Part shown: positions 7,053 through 15,637 of the stretch, in pieces
How positions within the stretch are numbered: the stretch's first letter is position 1
Layout: every line of letters starts with the position of its first letter
The notes under the pieces: generated by a model
Seen by the model: the letters and a program-made list of their open reading frames with translations, nothing else
What the model was told of the DNA's origin: nothing
The model's database searches: none
Position numbers and translations under genes: made by a program
From: JBJXGV01 sp046160485
Lineage (GTDB): Bacteria; Orphanbacterota; Orphanbacteria; JBJXGV01
Assembly: GCA_046160485.1 (NCBI GenBank)
Contig: JBJXGV010000002.1
Coordinates: 62,001-126,000 of the forward strand
Direction: 5' to 3'
DNA: 64,000 nt

Positions 7053-8582
7053 TTCGCGACAAGAGCCGTCGGAGACGCCTTCGACGGCTGTCGCTTTTTC
7101 TGCGGCGATGTTTCTATCGTGAAGCAAGTCAAACGGTTTGCGAAACGTCACAGAGAGTCGTCCATTCGCCCACGACGAGTTCAAACACAGGAATTCGAGA
7201 AGGCGACGTTTCTCGCTCATCGGAGCGTTACGGAAGAGACGCGGCGCGGCGGTCGCGATGTCGAGCAGCCTGAGCCCCAAGTCTACGTATTCCCGATCCG
7301 CCCCTTCGTGGGCTGCAATCTCGGATCGGGTTCGATCCTGTTCGGCCTTCCACTCGGCGGCTCTCGCTTCGTAGAAAGCCTCCGAGACCTTTCCGTCGAG
7401 CTTGTCGACGTACATGGCCTCTAGGCGCGCCTGGAGCCGATCGTAGCCCGTTCTGAGGCGTTCGACGGCTTCCTTGTGGAACCGCGCTTCGTCGCCATGA
7501 CTCTCGCGCAGCGCCTGCTTGACGTACTCCAGTGCCTCGTTGCCGAGGGGAAGCCCGTCGATGACTTCGGCGAATGCCTCCGCGAGGACTTCCTCCCGAA
7601 CGTAGCGTTCTCCGCAACGTCCTTTGTTTCCGGTGCAGCGGTAGTAGACGTAGCGCGCCTTTTGCAGTTCCGCGACAAGTGCGCATCCGCAGTGGCCGCA
7701 CGTCACGAGACGCGCGAAGGCGAAATCATGCTTCACGCGCCGCGTCTTTCGCACGTTCCGGCGACCGAGCGTCTGCTGAACTCTTTCCCAAAGGTCGCGC
7801 GTGACGAGGGGAGTGTGGCTCCCCTGATAGAGTTTCCCGCCCCATTCAAATTCGCCGATGTAGATTCGGCGTTGCAGCGTGCGATGGATCTCGGAGCGCG
7901 AGATCGGCCACTTGTTGCCCGGGAAGATCAACCCCTCCCTTCGGGCTAACGCGGTCGCTTCCTCCAGCGAATGCCGCCCCGTAGCGTAGCGTTCGAAGAG
8001 TCGAATCACGAACGGCGCTCTCTCCGGGTCGGGCTCGATGATCTTCTTGCCGTCCGCGCGAGAGACGTTCCGATAGCCAAGCGGCGCGGCCGACGGCCAT
8101 AGCCCTTGCTCTGCTTTCTCGCGCATTCCCTTGCTGCATTCTTCCGAGAGGTTGTCGATGTAGTTCTTCGCCATGAGAACCTTGATTCCGTGCATGAACT
8201 TCTCGGAGGAGCGCGAGTCCGAAGAGAGGACCACGTTCTCTTTCACGAAGTGAACCTCCAGGCGAAGATCGTCGACGATGACCCAGTCCTTCAGGTTTCG
8301 GTAGAGCCGATCCGTCTTCTCGACTAGGAGCAGCCGACAATTCGGTGTCTTCTTGAGGAACGAGACCATCTCGCCGAAGCCCGTTCGACCTGTCTGCTTC
8401 GCCGTCTCAACGTCGATGAACTCGCGGGCGACCGCGATACTGTTTGCTTGCGCGTAGGATCGAAGCAGCTTCTGCTGCGAGGGAATCGAGAAGCCCTCCT
8501 TCTCCTGTTCCTTCGACGAGACCCGCGCGTACAGGACGGCCTGGCTGGAGACGGCCCCGCCTGTCTTCACTGGCTTCTTCAT
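6996..8582 (-). CDS. Serine site-specific recombinase (island integrase)
   Basis: 528 residues, large serine recombinase. The N-terminal resolvase domain has LYARVSSKEQEKEGFSIPSQ with the catalytic Ser at about 22, then LLLVEKTDRLYRNLKDW. The recombinase domain follows (PLGYRNV to RRIYIGEFEWGGKLY), then a zinc ribbon (TCGHCGCAL...CTGNKGRCG, four Cys) and a C-terminal coiled-coil. The enzyme should catalyse strand exchange for integration and, perhaps with a helper, excision. The ATG overlaps the stop of the upstream ribbon-helix-helix gene by four bases (ATGA). The last 18 residues (WYRYGELNPGL...) are encoded by the antisense of tRNA-Glu, so the present C-terminus was created by integration. 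The opposite island end offers an alternative in-frame tail at 26726-26845. Confidence 0.92.
   Translation of the reverse strand: MKKPVKTGGAVSSQAVLYARVSSKEQEKEGFSIPSQQKLLRSYAQANSIAVAREFIDVETAKQTGRTGFGEMVSFLKKTPNCRLLLVEKTDRLYRNLKDWVIVDDLRLEVHFVKENVVLSSDSRSSEKFMHGIKVLMAKNYIDNLSEECSKGMREKAEQGLWPSAAPLGYRNVSRADGKKIIEPDPERAPFVIRLFERYATGRHSLEEATALARREGLIFPGNKWPISRSEIHRTLQRRIYIGEFEWGGKLYQGSHTPLVTRDLWERVQQTLGRRNVRKTRRVKHDFAFARLVTCGHCGCALVAELQKARYVYYRCTGNKGRCGERYVREEVLAEAFAEVIDGLPLGNEALEYVKQALRESHGDEARFHKEAVERLRTGYDRLQARLEAMYVDKLDGKVSEAFYEARAAEWKAEQDRTRSEIAAHEGADREYVDLGLRLLDIATAAPRLFRNAPMSEKRRLLEFLCLNSSWANGRLSVTFRKPFDLLHDRNIAAEKATAVEGVSDGSCREWYRYGELNPGLMAENHLS
7046..7063. repeat. attL candidate (tRNA-side junction)
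   Basis: GGTACCATTCGCGACAAG, starting in the tRNA-Glu acceptor stem. It matches 26839-26856 (GGTACCATTTGCGACGAG) with two substitutions. The recombinase frame crosses both copies in the same phase. Confidence 0.65.
7064..7099 (+). terminator. Intrinsic terminator after tRNA-Glu
   Basis: Inverted repeat AGCCGTCG/CGACGGCT (7064-7071 and 7082-7089) with a 10-base loop, followed by GTCGCTTTTT. It begins 11 bases after the tRNA and lies within the convergent recombinase gene. If the island boundary is right, this terminator was brought in by the island and replaces the one now at 26855. Confidence 0.65.
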
Positions 8583-8752
8583 GGCTTCACCTGCTTCTTC
8601 TTGTCCAACTCTCTAACCACGAGCGCCCTGACCCAGTCCTGAATCGTCGTGTCGAGTGACGCCACGGCGATCCTCAGGCGCTTGTGCTCGTCGGCAGAGA
8701 AGCGAATATGAACTAGGCGCGCTTCATCGACGCGCAACTTTCTCCCATCCAT
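8579..8752 (-). CDS. Small ribbon-helix-helix-like protein, recombinase partner
   Basis: A 57-residue protein with the pattern of a ribbon-helix-helix DNA-binding domain. A short beta-like strand ARLVHIRFSADEHKRL is followed by RIAVASLDTTIQDWVRALVVREL and a Lys-rich tail. It has a good Shine-Dalgarno (AAGGAGG, eight bases before the ATG) and its stop overlaps the recombinase start (ATGA), so the two are translationally coupled. By analogy with other recombinase-linked proteins of this size it may autorepress the operon or act as a directionality factor; that is inference. A consensus-like promoter lies 36 bases upstream. Confidence 0.75.
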   Translation of the reverse strand: MDGRKLRVDEARLVHIRFSADEHKRLRIAVASLDTTIQDWVRALVVRELDKKKQVKP

Positions 8753-8787
8753 CAGGCCATCCTCCTTCTATGGAGATCCTGGATATA

Positions 8788-8816
8788 AAACTAGCTTAGG
8801 TGTATCTCTATGTCAA
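8788..8816 (-). promoter_or_regulatory. Promoter of the recombinase operon
   Basis: On the minus strand a perfect TTGACA (8816-8811) is followed after 17 bases by TAGTTT (8793-8788). The AT-rich surroundings contrast with the GC-rich neighbourhood. It would drive the small DNA-binding protein and the recombinase. Confidence 0.6.
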
Positions 8817-9025
8817 GGGAAAAACGCGTGTCTCGAAAAGGGTTCCTGCGCCGTATTTGATGCGCACCCGCGAGACGGGGACAAAGGAGCGAGCGGCGGC
8901 GGCGGTCGACGTTGGGTCCCTCCAGCGCCGGGGGGAGACGGAGAATGCCGACACGGCCGGGTCCCTCCGGGCGTATCCTCGATGCGACGGTGACGGATGT
9001 TCCGTCGCTGAGCCGAGGAGCCCCC

Positions 9026-9718
9026 ATGAACGCAGGACGCTACCTTTCCATTCCCATCGCGATCCACCTACTGCTCGCCACCGCAACCGCATTGAACGCG
9101 GAGGTCTTCACAATTCGGAGCGGTAGCGCGGGAGGCGATCCTGGCAGCAGTGATCCCTTCGTGAGAATGCTCGTCGCCTCAACGACCGACGGACCGATCC
9201 CGGGGCCTTTCACGGCTGCGCAATTCCTGGCGGCAGTGAATGGCCCCTATGCCCGCATCACGACGACCAACATGGTTTGGGGCCAATCGCTCTCCGCCGA
9301 TCCACTCGCGCGCTGGATCAATAACACTGGTGAATCCGGCTCCGGACGCGCGGTAATGTACGCGGTCCCGATCGCGCTTTATTTCCCCTTCGATACTGCA
9401 GTGCTCTCGCTCGACTACATGATTGACGACCACCTCGGGGAGAACCCCGGCGTTCCGTCGGGCAACACGCGACCGGGGATCTACGTGAATGGCGTCCCGC
9501 TTCCGGATACAAACGGGATCGGCGATTTCTCGTCGCAGCATTTCTTCACTGCCCAGATCAGTGCGCTCCTGAACGTGGGACTGAACTACGTCTATCTCTA
9601 CTGCTACGATCAGAACGTGGACTCAGGAATCATCTTCTCGATGACGGTGAGCACGTCGCTGATTGGAAACTCGACCGCCGAATCGAGCTGGGGCTCGGTG
9701 AAGGCGCTCTTCCGGTAG
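9026..9718 (+). CDS. Secreted hypothetical protein
   Basis: 230 residues, not recognised. An N-terminal signal peptide is clear (YLSIPIAIHLLLATATALNA, cleavage after about residue 21). The mature part is rich in Ser, Thr, Gly and aromatic residues, and includes FDTAVLSLDYMIDDHLGENPG and LNVGLNYVYLYCYDQN, resembling a beta-sandwich. There is no FlgD-like domain. The C-terminus ends SSWGSVKALFR, like a short tail (WGxxKALxR) that I recall on other secreted proteins of such genomes but cannot confirm. The chosen ATG follows GAGCCGAGGAG and starts right at the signal peptide; a longer in-frame start at 8912 would bury it. First cargo gene after the divergent recombinase operon. Confidence 0.65.
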   Translation: MNAGRYLSIPIAIHLLLATATALNAEVFTIRSGSAGGDPGSSDPFVRMLVASTTDGPIPGPFTAAQFLAAVNGPYARITTTNMVWGQSLSADPLARWINNTGESGSGRAVMYAVPIALYFPFDTAVLSLDYMIDDHLGENPGVPSGNTRPGIYVNGVPLPDTNGIGDFSSQHFFTAQISALLNVGLNYVYLYCYDQNVDSGIIFSMTVSTSLIGNSTAESSWGSVKALFR

Positions 9719-9752
9719 ATCGATCGGCCACCCTCGTGAATGGAGGCAAAAC

Positions 9753-10355
9753 ATGCTCGCTAAGAAGTTCTTCTACGTCTCACTCGGAATTCTCGCTCTC
9801 GCTCTCGCGTATCACCTCGGCGCAAAGAACGTGAATGCGCAGGGAGGTGGGAAGTTCATGGGAATCTCGGTCGAGGCTGCAAACACGTTCTGCACCACAG
9901 CGATCACGGAGTCCGGCGATATCTATGCGCGCAGCGGTGTTCCCTACTGCACTGGAGCAGTCGGCTCGGAATTGAATTGGCTCGAGTTCGGTGCGTGCCC
10001 GCAGGAATGGGTGTATCTAGGAAACGTCCTAGCAGGGACGGCCGCGTCGTCCCCCAGTGATGGGCCTTCCGCCAAATCCGGCACGCTCAGTTCGCCTCGC
10101 CCGAATCCGTTCAATCCGTCCACCGAGATCGCGTTCACCCTCGATGCTGCGGGCGACGTGGACCTCAGAATCTACGGCGCGTCAGGCGCGCTCGTGCGAA
10201 CGCTCGTCGAGCAGCCGCAAGCCGCCGGGCGCCACGTCGTCACGTGGGACGGGCTGGACGCGCGCGGCGCGACGCTTGCCTCGGGGACGTACTTCTACCA
10301 GTTGCGTGTGAACGGTCAGGCTGTCGGGTCGCAGAAGGCGGTGATTCTCAGATAG
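9753..10355 (+). CDS. Short secreted protein with FlgD-like C-terminal domain
   Basis: 200 residues. The N-terminal leader KKFFYVSLGILALALAYHLG is a signal peptide or membrane anchor and recurs in the small gene at 13821. About 80 residues of unknown mature sequence with two or three Cys follow (FCTTAIT, YCTGAVG, EFGACPQEW), then the linker SSPRPNPFNPST and an FlgD-like Ig domain ending LASGTYFYQLRVNGQ...AVILR. That ending is almost identical to the protein at 13137-13808. The FlgD-like domain probably serves as a secretion and surface-sorting signal; the mature part is too small for an evident enzyme. RBS AATGGAGGC precedes the ATG. It lies 34 bases after the previous secreted protein and is convergent with the next gene. 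Confidence 0.8.
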   Translation: MLAKKFFYVSLGILALALAYHLGAKNVNAQGGGKFMGISVEAANTFCTTAITESGDIYARSGVPYCTGAVGSELNWLEFGACPQEWVYLGNVLAGTAASSPSDGPSAKSGTLSSPRPNPFNPSTEIAFTLDAAGDVDLRIYGASGALVRTLVEQPQAAGRHVVTWDGLDARGATLASGTYFYQLRVNGQAVGSQKAVILR

Positions 10356-10373
10356 GGCGCAAACAGCGAACCG

Positions 10374-12764
10374 TTAGCGTGTGAGAATCAGCTTTCGGCT
10401 CGAAACCTGTTGACCGGCGAGTACGCGAACCACGTAGACGCCCGACGCTGCTGGTTCGCCGCTCGAATCGAGGCCGTTCCAGTACGCCTCGTGCGGCCCT
10501 TCGCGCATGGCTTCGTCCGCCAGCGTGGCGATGAGTCTGCCGGAGACGTCGTGGATGCTCAGACGGAGTGGCCCGCCCCGCATCACGGAAAACTTGATAG
10601 TCGTGCCCTCGGTAAACGGATTTGGGCTGTTACCGATGAGGTTCACCAGCGCGGACCCGGCACCGTTCTCTGTATTCGTAACGCCGCTCGGAGGCGGGTT
10701 TGTCCATCGTGCGAGGTATCGCGACGACTTCCCTCCCGCGACCGTGAACTGGCCACCGACGAACAACGAGTCTCCTATCGCATGAACGGCGAAGCCTGAG
10801 TTGTTGAGGCCAGCACCAAGCGAATCCCACTGCGCGCCATTCCATCGCGCAATGCGATTCAGTTGCCTCTCCGCCCCGCCGCTGCGTGTAAAAGTCCCAC
10901 AGGCGACGATGCTCGTGTCATATGTCGCCAATCCGAAGACGTACTCACCTCCGTAATAGCCAAGGCCTGTTCCTGGGGCGCTCCAAGTCACTCCGTTCCA
11001 ACGCGCGACGTTTTTCGCGCTCAGCCCACCCGCATTGGTGAAGTTCCCACCGACGATGAGTTCACCGCCCTGTACCGTGAGCGCTATGACTTCGCCGCCA
11101 TACGGCAATCCGGACCCCAAGGGCTTCCAGGCTGTCGTGTTCCAGCGCGCGATCTTTTGGACCTGGGTACCGCCAGAGGAGGAAAACGCCCCCCCGGCGA
11201 TCAGCTCGCCATCATAGGTAGTTAGGGCAAACACCCCGGAACTCAGGCCGTCACCCGCGTCCTTCCATGCGGACCCGTCCCAGCGGGCGATTCCCGGACG
11301 GAGCGCACCACCCGCATAACTGAAGTTGCCTCCGACATAGAGGCTGCCGTCGTATACCAACAGAGCGGTCACGGAGTTGTCCACTCCTTGTCCAAGACGC
11401 CTCCAGAGGCTGCCATCCCATCTGGCGATGTAAGATACCGCTGAATCGCCGCTGCTGAAGAAATAGCCCCCTGCGTACAGCGCCCCATCGTAGACGGCAA
11501 GCGCTGTCACAAAGCCGTAGCTGGGTCCGAAACCAGCTCCGAACGCAGTCCACGACGTGCCGTCCCATGTAGCCACACGATTCGCCGCGATGTCCCCCGC
11601 CTGTGTGAAAGCGCCGCCAGCCACGAGCTGGCCGTTGAACGTTGTCAACGCATTGACCGTCCCATTCAAGCCCATCGCCCCGAGCGGCCGCCATGTGGTG
11701 CCGTTCCAAATGGCCACGTAGTTCACGTTGAGGCCTCCTGCGTTCAAGAAGGCGCCTCCGACGGCCAATTCGCCAAGGAAGTCCGCAAGCACGAACACGA
11801 AATCGTCCGGCGACCCGGTAATCGCCTGCCAGGAAGCACCATTCAAGCGGGCTACGAAATTGACCGATGTGTCAGCACCGCTCGCCGTGAACGTACCTCC
11901 CGCGTAAAGCTGGCCGCCGCGAATCGTGAGCGACTTCACGAGGTCGTTGAAGCCCGCGCCGACGGCCGCCCATGACCCGCCGTTCCAAACAGCGACGCGA
12001 CTCGCGGACACTCCGCCCGCGATTGCAAAATCCCCGGCTACGAAGAGCGAGTCGCCACGCGCGGCGAGAGCATGAGCGGAGTTGTTCAGCCCGGTACCGA
12101 GCGAACTCCATGCGAGTCCATTCCACTTCGCAATGAATGGCGTCGAAACGATCCCGGCCGCGCCGAAACCACCGGCAGCGACGAGGCTGCTATCGTAGAC
12201 GGCCAGCGCGTGCACGGTGCCATCCACCCCGGCTCCGACGTTCTCCCAGAACGAGCCGTTCCATATTGCGACATTGTTTGTTTGCGCACCGCCAGCAGAA
12301 CTGAAGCTGCCGCCGACGGCCAGTTTCCCATTGAACACAGCGAACGATTCGACGCTTCCATCGAGACCACCGCCAACAGCAGACCAAGCGCTCCCATTCC
12401 AACGCGCGATATGATTGGCCGCACTGCCACCTGCCGTCGTGAACTCACCTCCGGCGTAGAGATCGCCGTTCATCACAATCAACGCCTGCACCGGTGCATT
12501 CATTCCGACGCCCATCGGAGCCCAAGCGCTTCCGTCCCATCGCGCGAGGTAGAACACGGAATCGGGACCGGCGAGCTTGAACTCACCGCCCGCGATCAGG
12601 TCGCCGTTGTAGGTGGTGAGGGTGTAGACGCACTTATCCATTCCCTGACCCGCGAAGCCGTCCCACCAGTTGTCGTTGGCGTTCTGAGCAGCCGAGGCCG
12701 ACGATAGTGCCAGGATCGAGATTGCGGCAATCACTGCGCGGAACGTCAGCGAAGCGCGTTTCAC
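10374..12764 (-). CDS. Large secreted repeat (Rax2-like propeller) protein with FlgD-like C-terminal domain
   Basis: 796 residues. After a signal peptide (about 1-26, ending SSASAAQNA) come about fifteen repeats of roughly 45 residues with consensus LYxGGxFTxAGGxxxNxIARWNGSxWxxLGxGL. This pattern matches the Rax2-like/beta-propeller repeat family in which each unit reports a GG-turn and an RWNG strand. The last 90 residues are an FlgD-like Ig domain beginning NSPNPFTEGTTIKFS and ending ASGVYVVRVLAGQQ...LILTR. No catalytic residues are evident; a structural or binding role at the cell surface is likely. Repeats are similar enough at DNA level to allow expansion and contraction. It is convergent with the 9753 gene (18-base gap). 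Confidence 0.8.
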   Translation of the reverse strand: MKRASLTFRAVIAAISILALSSASAAQNANDNWWDGFAGQGMDKCVYTLTTYNGDLIAGGEFKLAGPDSVFYLARWDGSAWAPMGVGMNAPVQALIVMNGDLYAGGEFTTAGGSAANHIARWNGSAWSAVGGGLDGSVESFAVFNGKLAVGGSFSSAGGAQTNNVAIWNGSFWENVGAGVDGTVHALAVYDSSLVAAGGFGAAGIVSTPFIAKWNGLAWSSLGTGLNNSAHALAARGDSLFVAGDFAIAGGVSASRVAVWNGGSWAAVGAGFNDLVKSLTIRGGQLYAGGTFTASGADTSVNFVARLNGASWQAITGSPDDFVFVLADFLGELAVGGAFLNAGGLNVNYVAIWNGTTWRPLGAMGLNGTVNALTTFNGQLVAGGAFTQAGDIAANRVATWDGTSWTAFGAGFGPSYGFVTALAVYDGALYAGGYFFSSGDSAVSYIARWDGSLWRRLGQGVDNSVTALLVYDGSLYVGGNFSYAGGALRPGIARWDGSAWKDAGDGLSSGVFALTTYDGELIAGGAFSSSGGTQVQKIARWNTTAWKPLGSGLPYGGEVIALTVQGGELIVGGNFTNAGGLSAKNVARWNGVTWSAPGTGLGYYGGEYVFGLATYDTSIVACGTFTRSGGAERQLNRIARWNGAQWDSLGAGLNNSGFAVHAIGDSLFVGGQFTVAGGKSSRYLARWTNPPPSGVTNTENGAGSALVNLIGNSPNPFTEGTTIKFSVMRGGPLRLSIHDVSGRLIATLADEAMREGPHEAYWNGLDSSGEPAASGVYVVRVLAGQQVSSRKLILTR

Positions 12765-13136
12765 GATAAGGGGCCTCCTCGGAAGATCGACTGCGTGCGG
12801 GAGTCGGACAGCGTGCCGATGGAGTCGCTATGCTATCACACTGCAGCACTCCGAGGCGATGGGCGTCTTCGGCAGTCGTCCCCCCACGAGCGCCGACCGG
12901 CTCGCGCCTCTCAGAGTATTTGCCTGCGCCTGGGGGAGTGACGGTAGCGTCGAGTGCCGAGCCGGTTCGGCCGCTTGCGGTAAGCGACGCAGCGCGAGCA
13001 TACTCGTCGACGAGGTTCCGCCGAAGGGCAAACGAGCGTGGCTCTTCGCGATGAGCGGATGGGACTCAGGACTCGCACTTCAGTCGATTCGCCACCATTC
13101 GTCTCGCACTCACCCGACGCTCATGAGGGTGCGACT
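12765..13136. other. Divergent intergenic region
   Basis: 372 bases between two divergently transcribed genes for FlgD-tailed secreted proteins. An open frame runs from 13038 into the downstream gene, but it lacks a ribosome-binding site and precedes a good signal peptide, so it is treated as leader DNA. I see no RNA gene or clear promoter match. Confidence 0.5.
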
Positions 13137-13808
13137 ATGAAACATCGCTGTTTGCTGTCGATCGGGCTCGCTGGCCTGTTCGTCGTGGTGTTCGAGGCGG
13201 GGTCTGCAAGCGCAGACTATCAGCTCGTCTCGTACACGCCGACCGGTTTCACCGGATTCCAGTCCAACCTGCTCGGTGATATCGACGCCGATGGTCGACT
13301 AGAGATGGCGGGCATCAACGGTGCCATCGTCACGATCTACGACGCGATGACGGGGATCCCTGAGTTCTCTACCAGCGTTCCGGAAGGTGTCGTGACCGGA
13401 ACGATGTTCCACGATCTAGACGGTGATGGCTCACCCGAGCTGCTTGTCGCGTCACAGCAGCCAGGGCTCGGAGTGATCGATTTCATAGGTGCGGTAACGT
13501 CAGTGGACCACGAGCCCGCGTTCTCAAGTGGCAAATCGCTCGCGGCTCCACGACCGAATCCATTCAATCCATCCACGAGAATCGAGTTCACGTTGGATGT
13601 CCCCGGAAGGGTTGAGCTTTCCGTCTACGACGCGTCCGGTCGCCTCATCCGCACGCTCATCGATGAACCAAGCGATCCCGGCCGCTACGAGATCTCGTGG
13701 GACGGGCAGGACGACTCTGGCAGAGCGCTCGCGTCGGGGACGTACTTCTATCAGCTTCGAGTCAACGGACAATCTGTCGGCTCACAGAAAGCCGTCATTC
13801 TCAGGTAG
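13137..13808 (+). CDS. Secreted VCBS/FG-GAP-like protein with FlgD-like C-terminal domain
   Basis: 223 residues. A signal peptide (LSIGLAGLFVVVFEAGSASA) precedes a short integrin-like repeat region with two calcium-binding-type loops, GDIDADGRLEMAG (about 44-56) and HDLDGDGSPELLVA (about 92-105). The linker is APRPNPFNPST and the FlgD-like domain ends LASGTYFYQLRVNGQ...AVILR. The Asp-rich loops (DxDxDG) suggest a calcium-stabilised fragment of an FG-GAP/VCBS propeller, but only about two blades remain where seven are usual, so this may be a shortened version of a larger protein. The start at 13137 is chosen because it opens directly on the signal peptide. Confidence 0.75.
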   Translation: MKHRCLLSIGLAGLFVVVFEAGSASADYQLVSYTPTGFTGFQSNLLGDIDADGRLEMAGINGAIVTIYDAMTGIPEFSTSVPEGVVTGTMFHDLDGDGSPELLVASQQPGLGVIDFIGAVTSVDHEPAFSSGKSLAAPRPNPFNPSTRIEFTLDVPGRVELSVYDASGRLIRTLIDEPSDPGRYEISWDGQDDSGRALASGTYFYQLRVNGQSVGSQKAVILR

Positions 13809-13820
13809 GAGGGTTAGAGC

Positions 13821-14051
13821 ATGGACGCTCGTCGTTTCTTCTACGTTTCGCTCGGGATTCTCGCACTCGCGAGCGCGGCGGTGCGGAATAGACGTCGAGC
13901 GCGGATCGCCACGGAGAATCGGAGAGTCAACGCAGCGGAGGCGTCTCTGGCCACGGTCGTCGACGCGCTTGGAATTCCAGTCCTCCCGTTACTGACCTTC
14001 GTCGATCGCGTGGAGAACAACGAAGCGCCGTCAGACGGAGTGAAACCATGA
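13821..14051 (+). CDS. Small protein carrying a secretion-leader remnant
   Basis: 76 residues. The first 18 (DARRFFYVSLGILALASA) match the leader of the 9753 protein, but the leader then breaks into an Arg-rich stretch (VRNRRRARIATENRRV) instead of YHLGA. This suggests a truncated or frameshifted copy of a leader-bearing gene, or a small membrane-anchored protein. It has a clear RBS (GTAGGAGGG) and its stop overlaps the start of the next gene (ATGA), so translation may be coupled to the membrane protein that follows. No known domain in the C-terminal half. Confidence 0.5.
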   Translation: MDARRFFYVSLGILALASAAVRNRRRARIATENRRVNAAEASLATVVDALGIPVLPLLTFVDRVENNEAPSDGVKP

Positions 14052-14656
14052 TCTCAAGCGATGATCATATGCGCGAGTACCGACGAGAGCGGCGAAAGCA
14101 AACGGTGATGAAGATCCGCAACTTCGTCATGGTCGGGAGTGGCATCGTCGTCGCGGGTTGGCTCGCGATCAGCTTCGTTGCGGTCTGGGAGGGGCATGGC
14201 GAGCTTCTGATCATGCTCTGGCTGTATTACACGCTCTTTATCTATTGGCTGTCGCGGACCGAGTTTGACTATTGGATTCACGACTCGTTGAGTGAGTTTC
14301 GAGCCGGAGCGACAGCAGTCTCTCTCCTGCTCGGCTTCACGTTGCTGTTTTCGGCACACGATAATCTCATGGACAAGTACGGGAAACGGTACGTGGAGGG
14401 ATATTGGGTTGAAACCTATACGGCAGTGCACGAGGATGGAGAGTACGAAGCGAGGAAGATACATACTGACCACTGGTACACTACCGTGCTCGTGCGGGCG
14501 GCGAGTGCCGCCGTTGCCATCCTCGTCTTCGTATTGCCTGGGTTCACTGCGTTTCGCTGCACCCGAATGATGAAAAGAGACGAGCGGCGGCGCGCGCGAA
14601 ACAGAGAGTACGAAAAGCAACGCGAGGAAAGGCTGCTTCGGAGCGGGACTACGTAG
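14048..14656 (+). CDS. Hypothetical membrane protein
   Basis: 202 residues, not recognised. Four probable membrane helices are seen: NFVMVGSGIVVAGWLAISFV (about 26-45), LIMLWLYYTLFIYWL (about 54-68), ATAVSLLLGFTLLFSA (about 88-103) and VLVRAASAAVAILVFVLPGF (about 147-166). An extracytoplasmic loop between helices 3 and 4 is rich in Tyr, Glu and His (YVEGYWVETYTAVHEDGEY). The C-terminus is a strongly basic cytoplasmic tail (MMKRDERRRARNREYEKQ). It starts within the stop codon of the preceding small gene and belongs to a run of small membrane genes in the island. Confidence 0.6.
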   Translation: MISSDDHMREYRRERRKQTVMKIRNFVMVGSGIVVAGWLAISFVAVWEGHGELLIMLWLYYTLFIYWLSRTEFDYWIHDSLSEFRAGATAVSLLLGFTLLFSAHDNLMDKYGKRYVEGYWVETYTAVHEDGEYEARKIHTDHWYTTVLVRAASAAVAILVFVLPGFTAFRCTRMMKRDERRRARNREYEKQREERLLRSGTT

Positions 14657-14669
14657 AGAGGAGGACGCG

Positions 14670-15029
14670 TTGATCCCTCCCGGGACTGAGGATCAGCACG
14701 CGCCGGGTTTCGGGCGAGGGTTCGTCATTGCGCGATTTGTCTGCGCGGCGCTGCTGCTCTGGGCACTCTTCCCGCACGAGTACGGTTTCTTCACGTTGCT
14801 TCGATTAGTCGTCACCGGCGTGGGAATCTATTGCGTCCACGTCGCGCACGTGCGAGGCCGGACCCAATGGGCATGGACATTTGGCATCGTCGTACTGGTA
14901 TTCAATCCCGTGATCCCTTGGCACCTCGGCCGCTCTATTTGGAGGATCGTCGACGCGGCGACAGCCGTGCTATTTCTCTATTCGATTCAGAGTATCCGAG
15001 CCCGTGGGAACAAGTTCGAGGCGAACTGA
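14670..15029 (+). CDS. Small membrane protein, DUF6804-like
   Basis: 119 residues with four short membrane helices. The pattern FVCAALLLWALFPHEYGFFTLLRLVVTG, then WAWTFGIVVLVFNP, PWHLGRSIW and IVDAATAVLFLY resembles the DUF6804 family of small integral membrane proteins of unknown function, recognised from memory. It starts with TTG after GAGAGGAGG, 13 bases after the preceding membrane gene. No partner is known; the neighbours are also uncharacterised. Confidence 0.6.
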   Translation: MIPPGTEDQHAPGFGRGFVIARFVCAALLLWALFPHEYGFFTLLRLVVTGVGIYCVHVAHVRGRTQWAWTFGIVVLVFNPVIPWHLGRSIWRIVDAATAVLFLYSIQSIRARGNKFEAN

Positions 15030-15062
15030 GCGCTAACGTCGGGAGGAGACAAAGGGGCCACG

Positions 15063-15554
15063 ATGCTAGACCTCTTGAGGAGGATCGGCTGGAGCGCGTT
15101 AGCGTTATTTATGACTCTCTGGCCCTCGGCAATTGGCGTGGGCCTCTATGCGACTCACCTTTCGGGGCACTATACGAAGCGAATCAACCCCGAAGCGGAA
15201 GCACGTCTTGCCGAAGTCGAGAACGACTGCCAATCGTACCTTTCACGCGCGACCGTCTCGCCTCGCAAATACGAGCTTTGTAAACGAATCGAGGCACACC
15301 GTAGCGGTTGCGCGAGCGGCAAGATACCTGCAGGAGGGCGCGACGATGCGAACGATGACACGGAATTCGGTTGTAGATTCAGCGACCGATACGACTTTCT
15401 CAGATCGTTAGACGTTCGCATGCCACGCAAGTATCTTCCGAACCTCCCAGTGCCACTGTGGCTTACAGTCGTCTTTCTCGGTCCCACGGCAATAGTGCAG
15501 ATACTCTTCTCCGTCTGGATGCTGCGAGGTGAGCTTCAGGAATACTGGCTTTGA
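15063..15554 (+). CDS. Hypothetical membrane protein
   Basis: 163 residues, not recognised. There is an N-terminal helix (WSALALFMTLWPSAIGVGLYATHL) and a C-terminal one (LWLTVVFLGPTAIVQILFSVWML). Between them is a hydrophilic domain with four Cys (CQSYLS, ELCKRI, RSGCAS, FGCRFS), suggesting two disulphides if the loop is outside. RBS GGGAGGAGA is 13 bases upstream of the ATG at 15063. Third membrane gene of the cluster at 14048-15554. Confidence 0.55.
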   Translation: MLDLLRRIGWSALALFMTLWPSAIGVGLYATHLSGHYTKRINPEAEARLAEVENDCQSYLSRATVSPRKYELCKRIEAHRSGCASGKIPAGGRDDANDDTEFGCRFSDRYDFLRSLDVRMPRKYLPNLPVPLWLTVVFLGPTAIVQILFSVWMLRGELQEYWL

Positions 15555-15637
15555 GCGAAGACAGGGCATTCTCGTGGTTGGGGTGAACCGTGTCCCATGA
15601 AAGAAGGCCGTTGAACGTTGGCACCTAATCCGACGCC

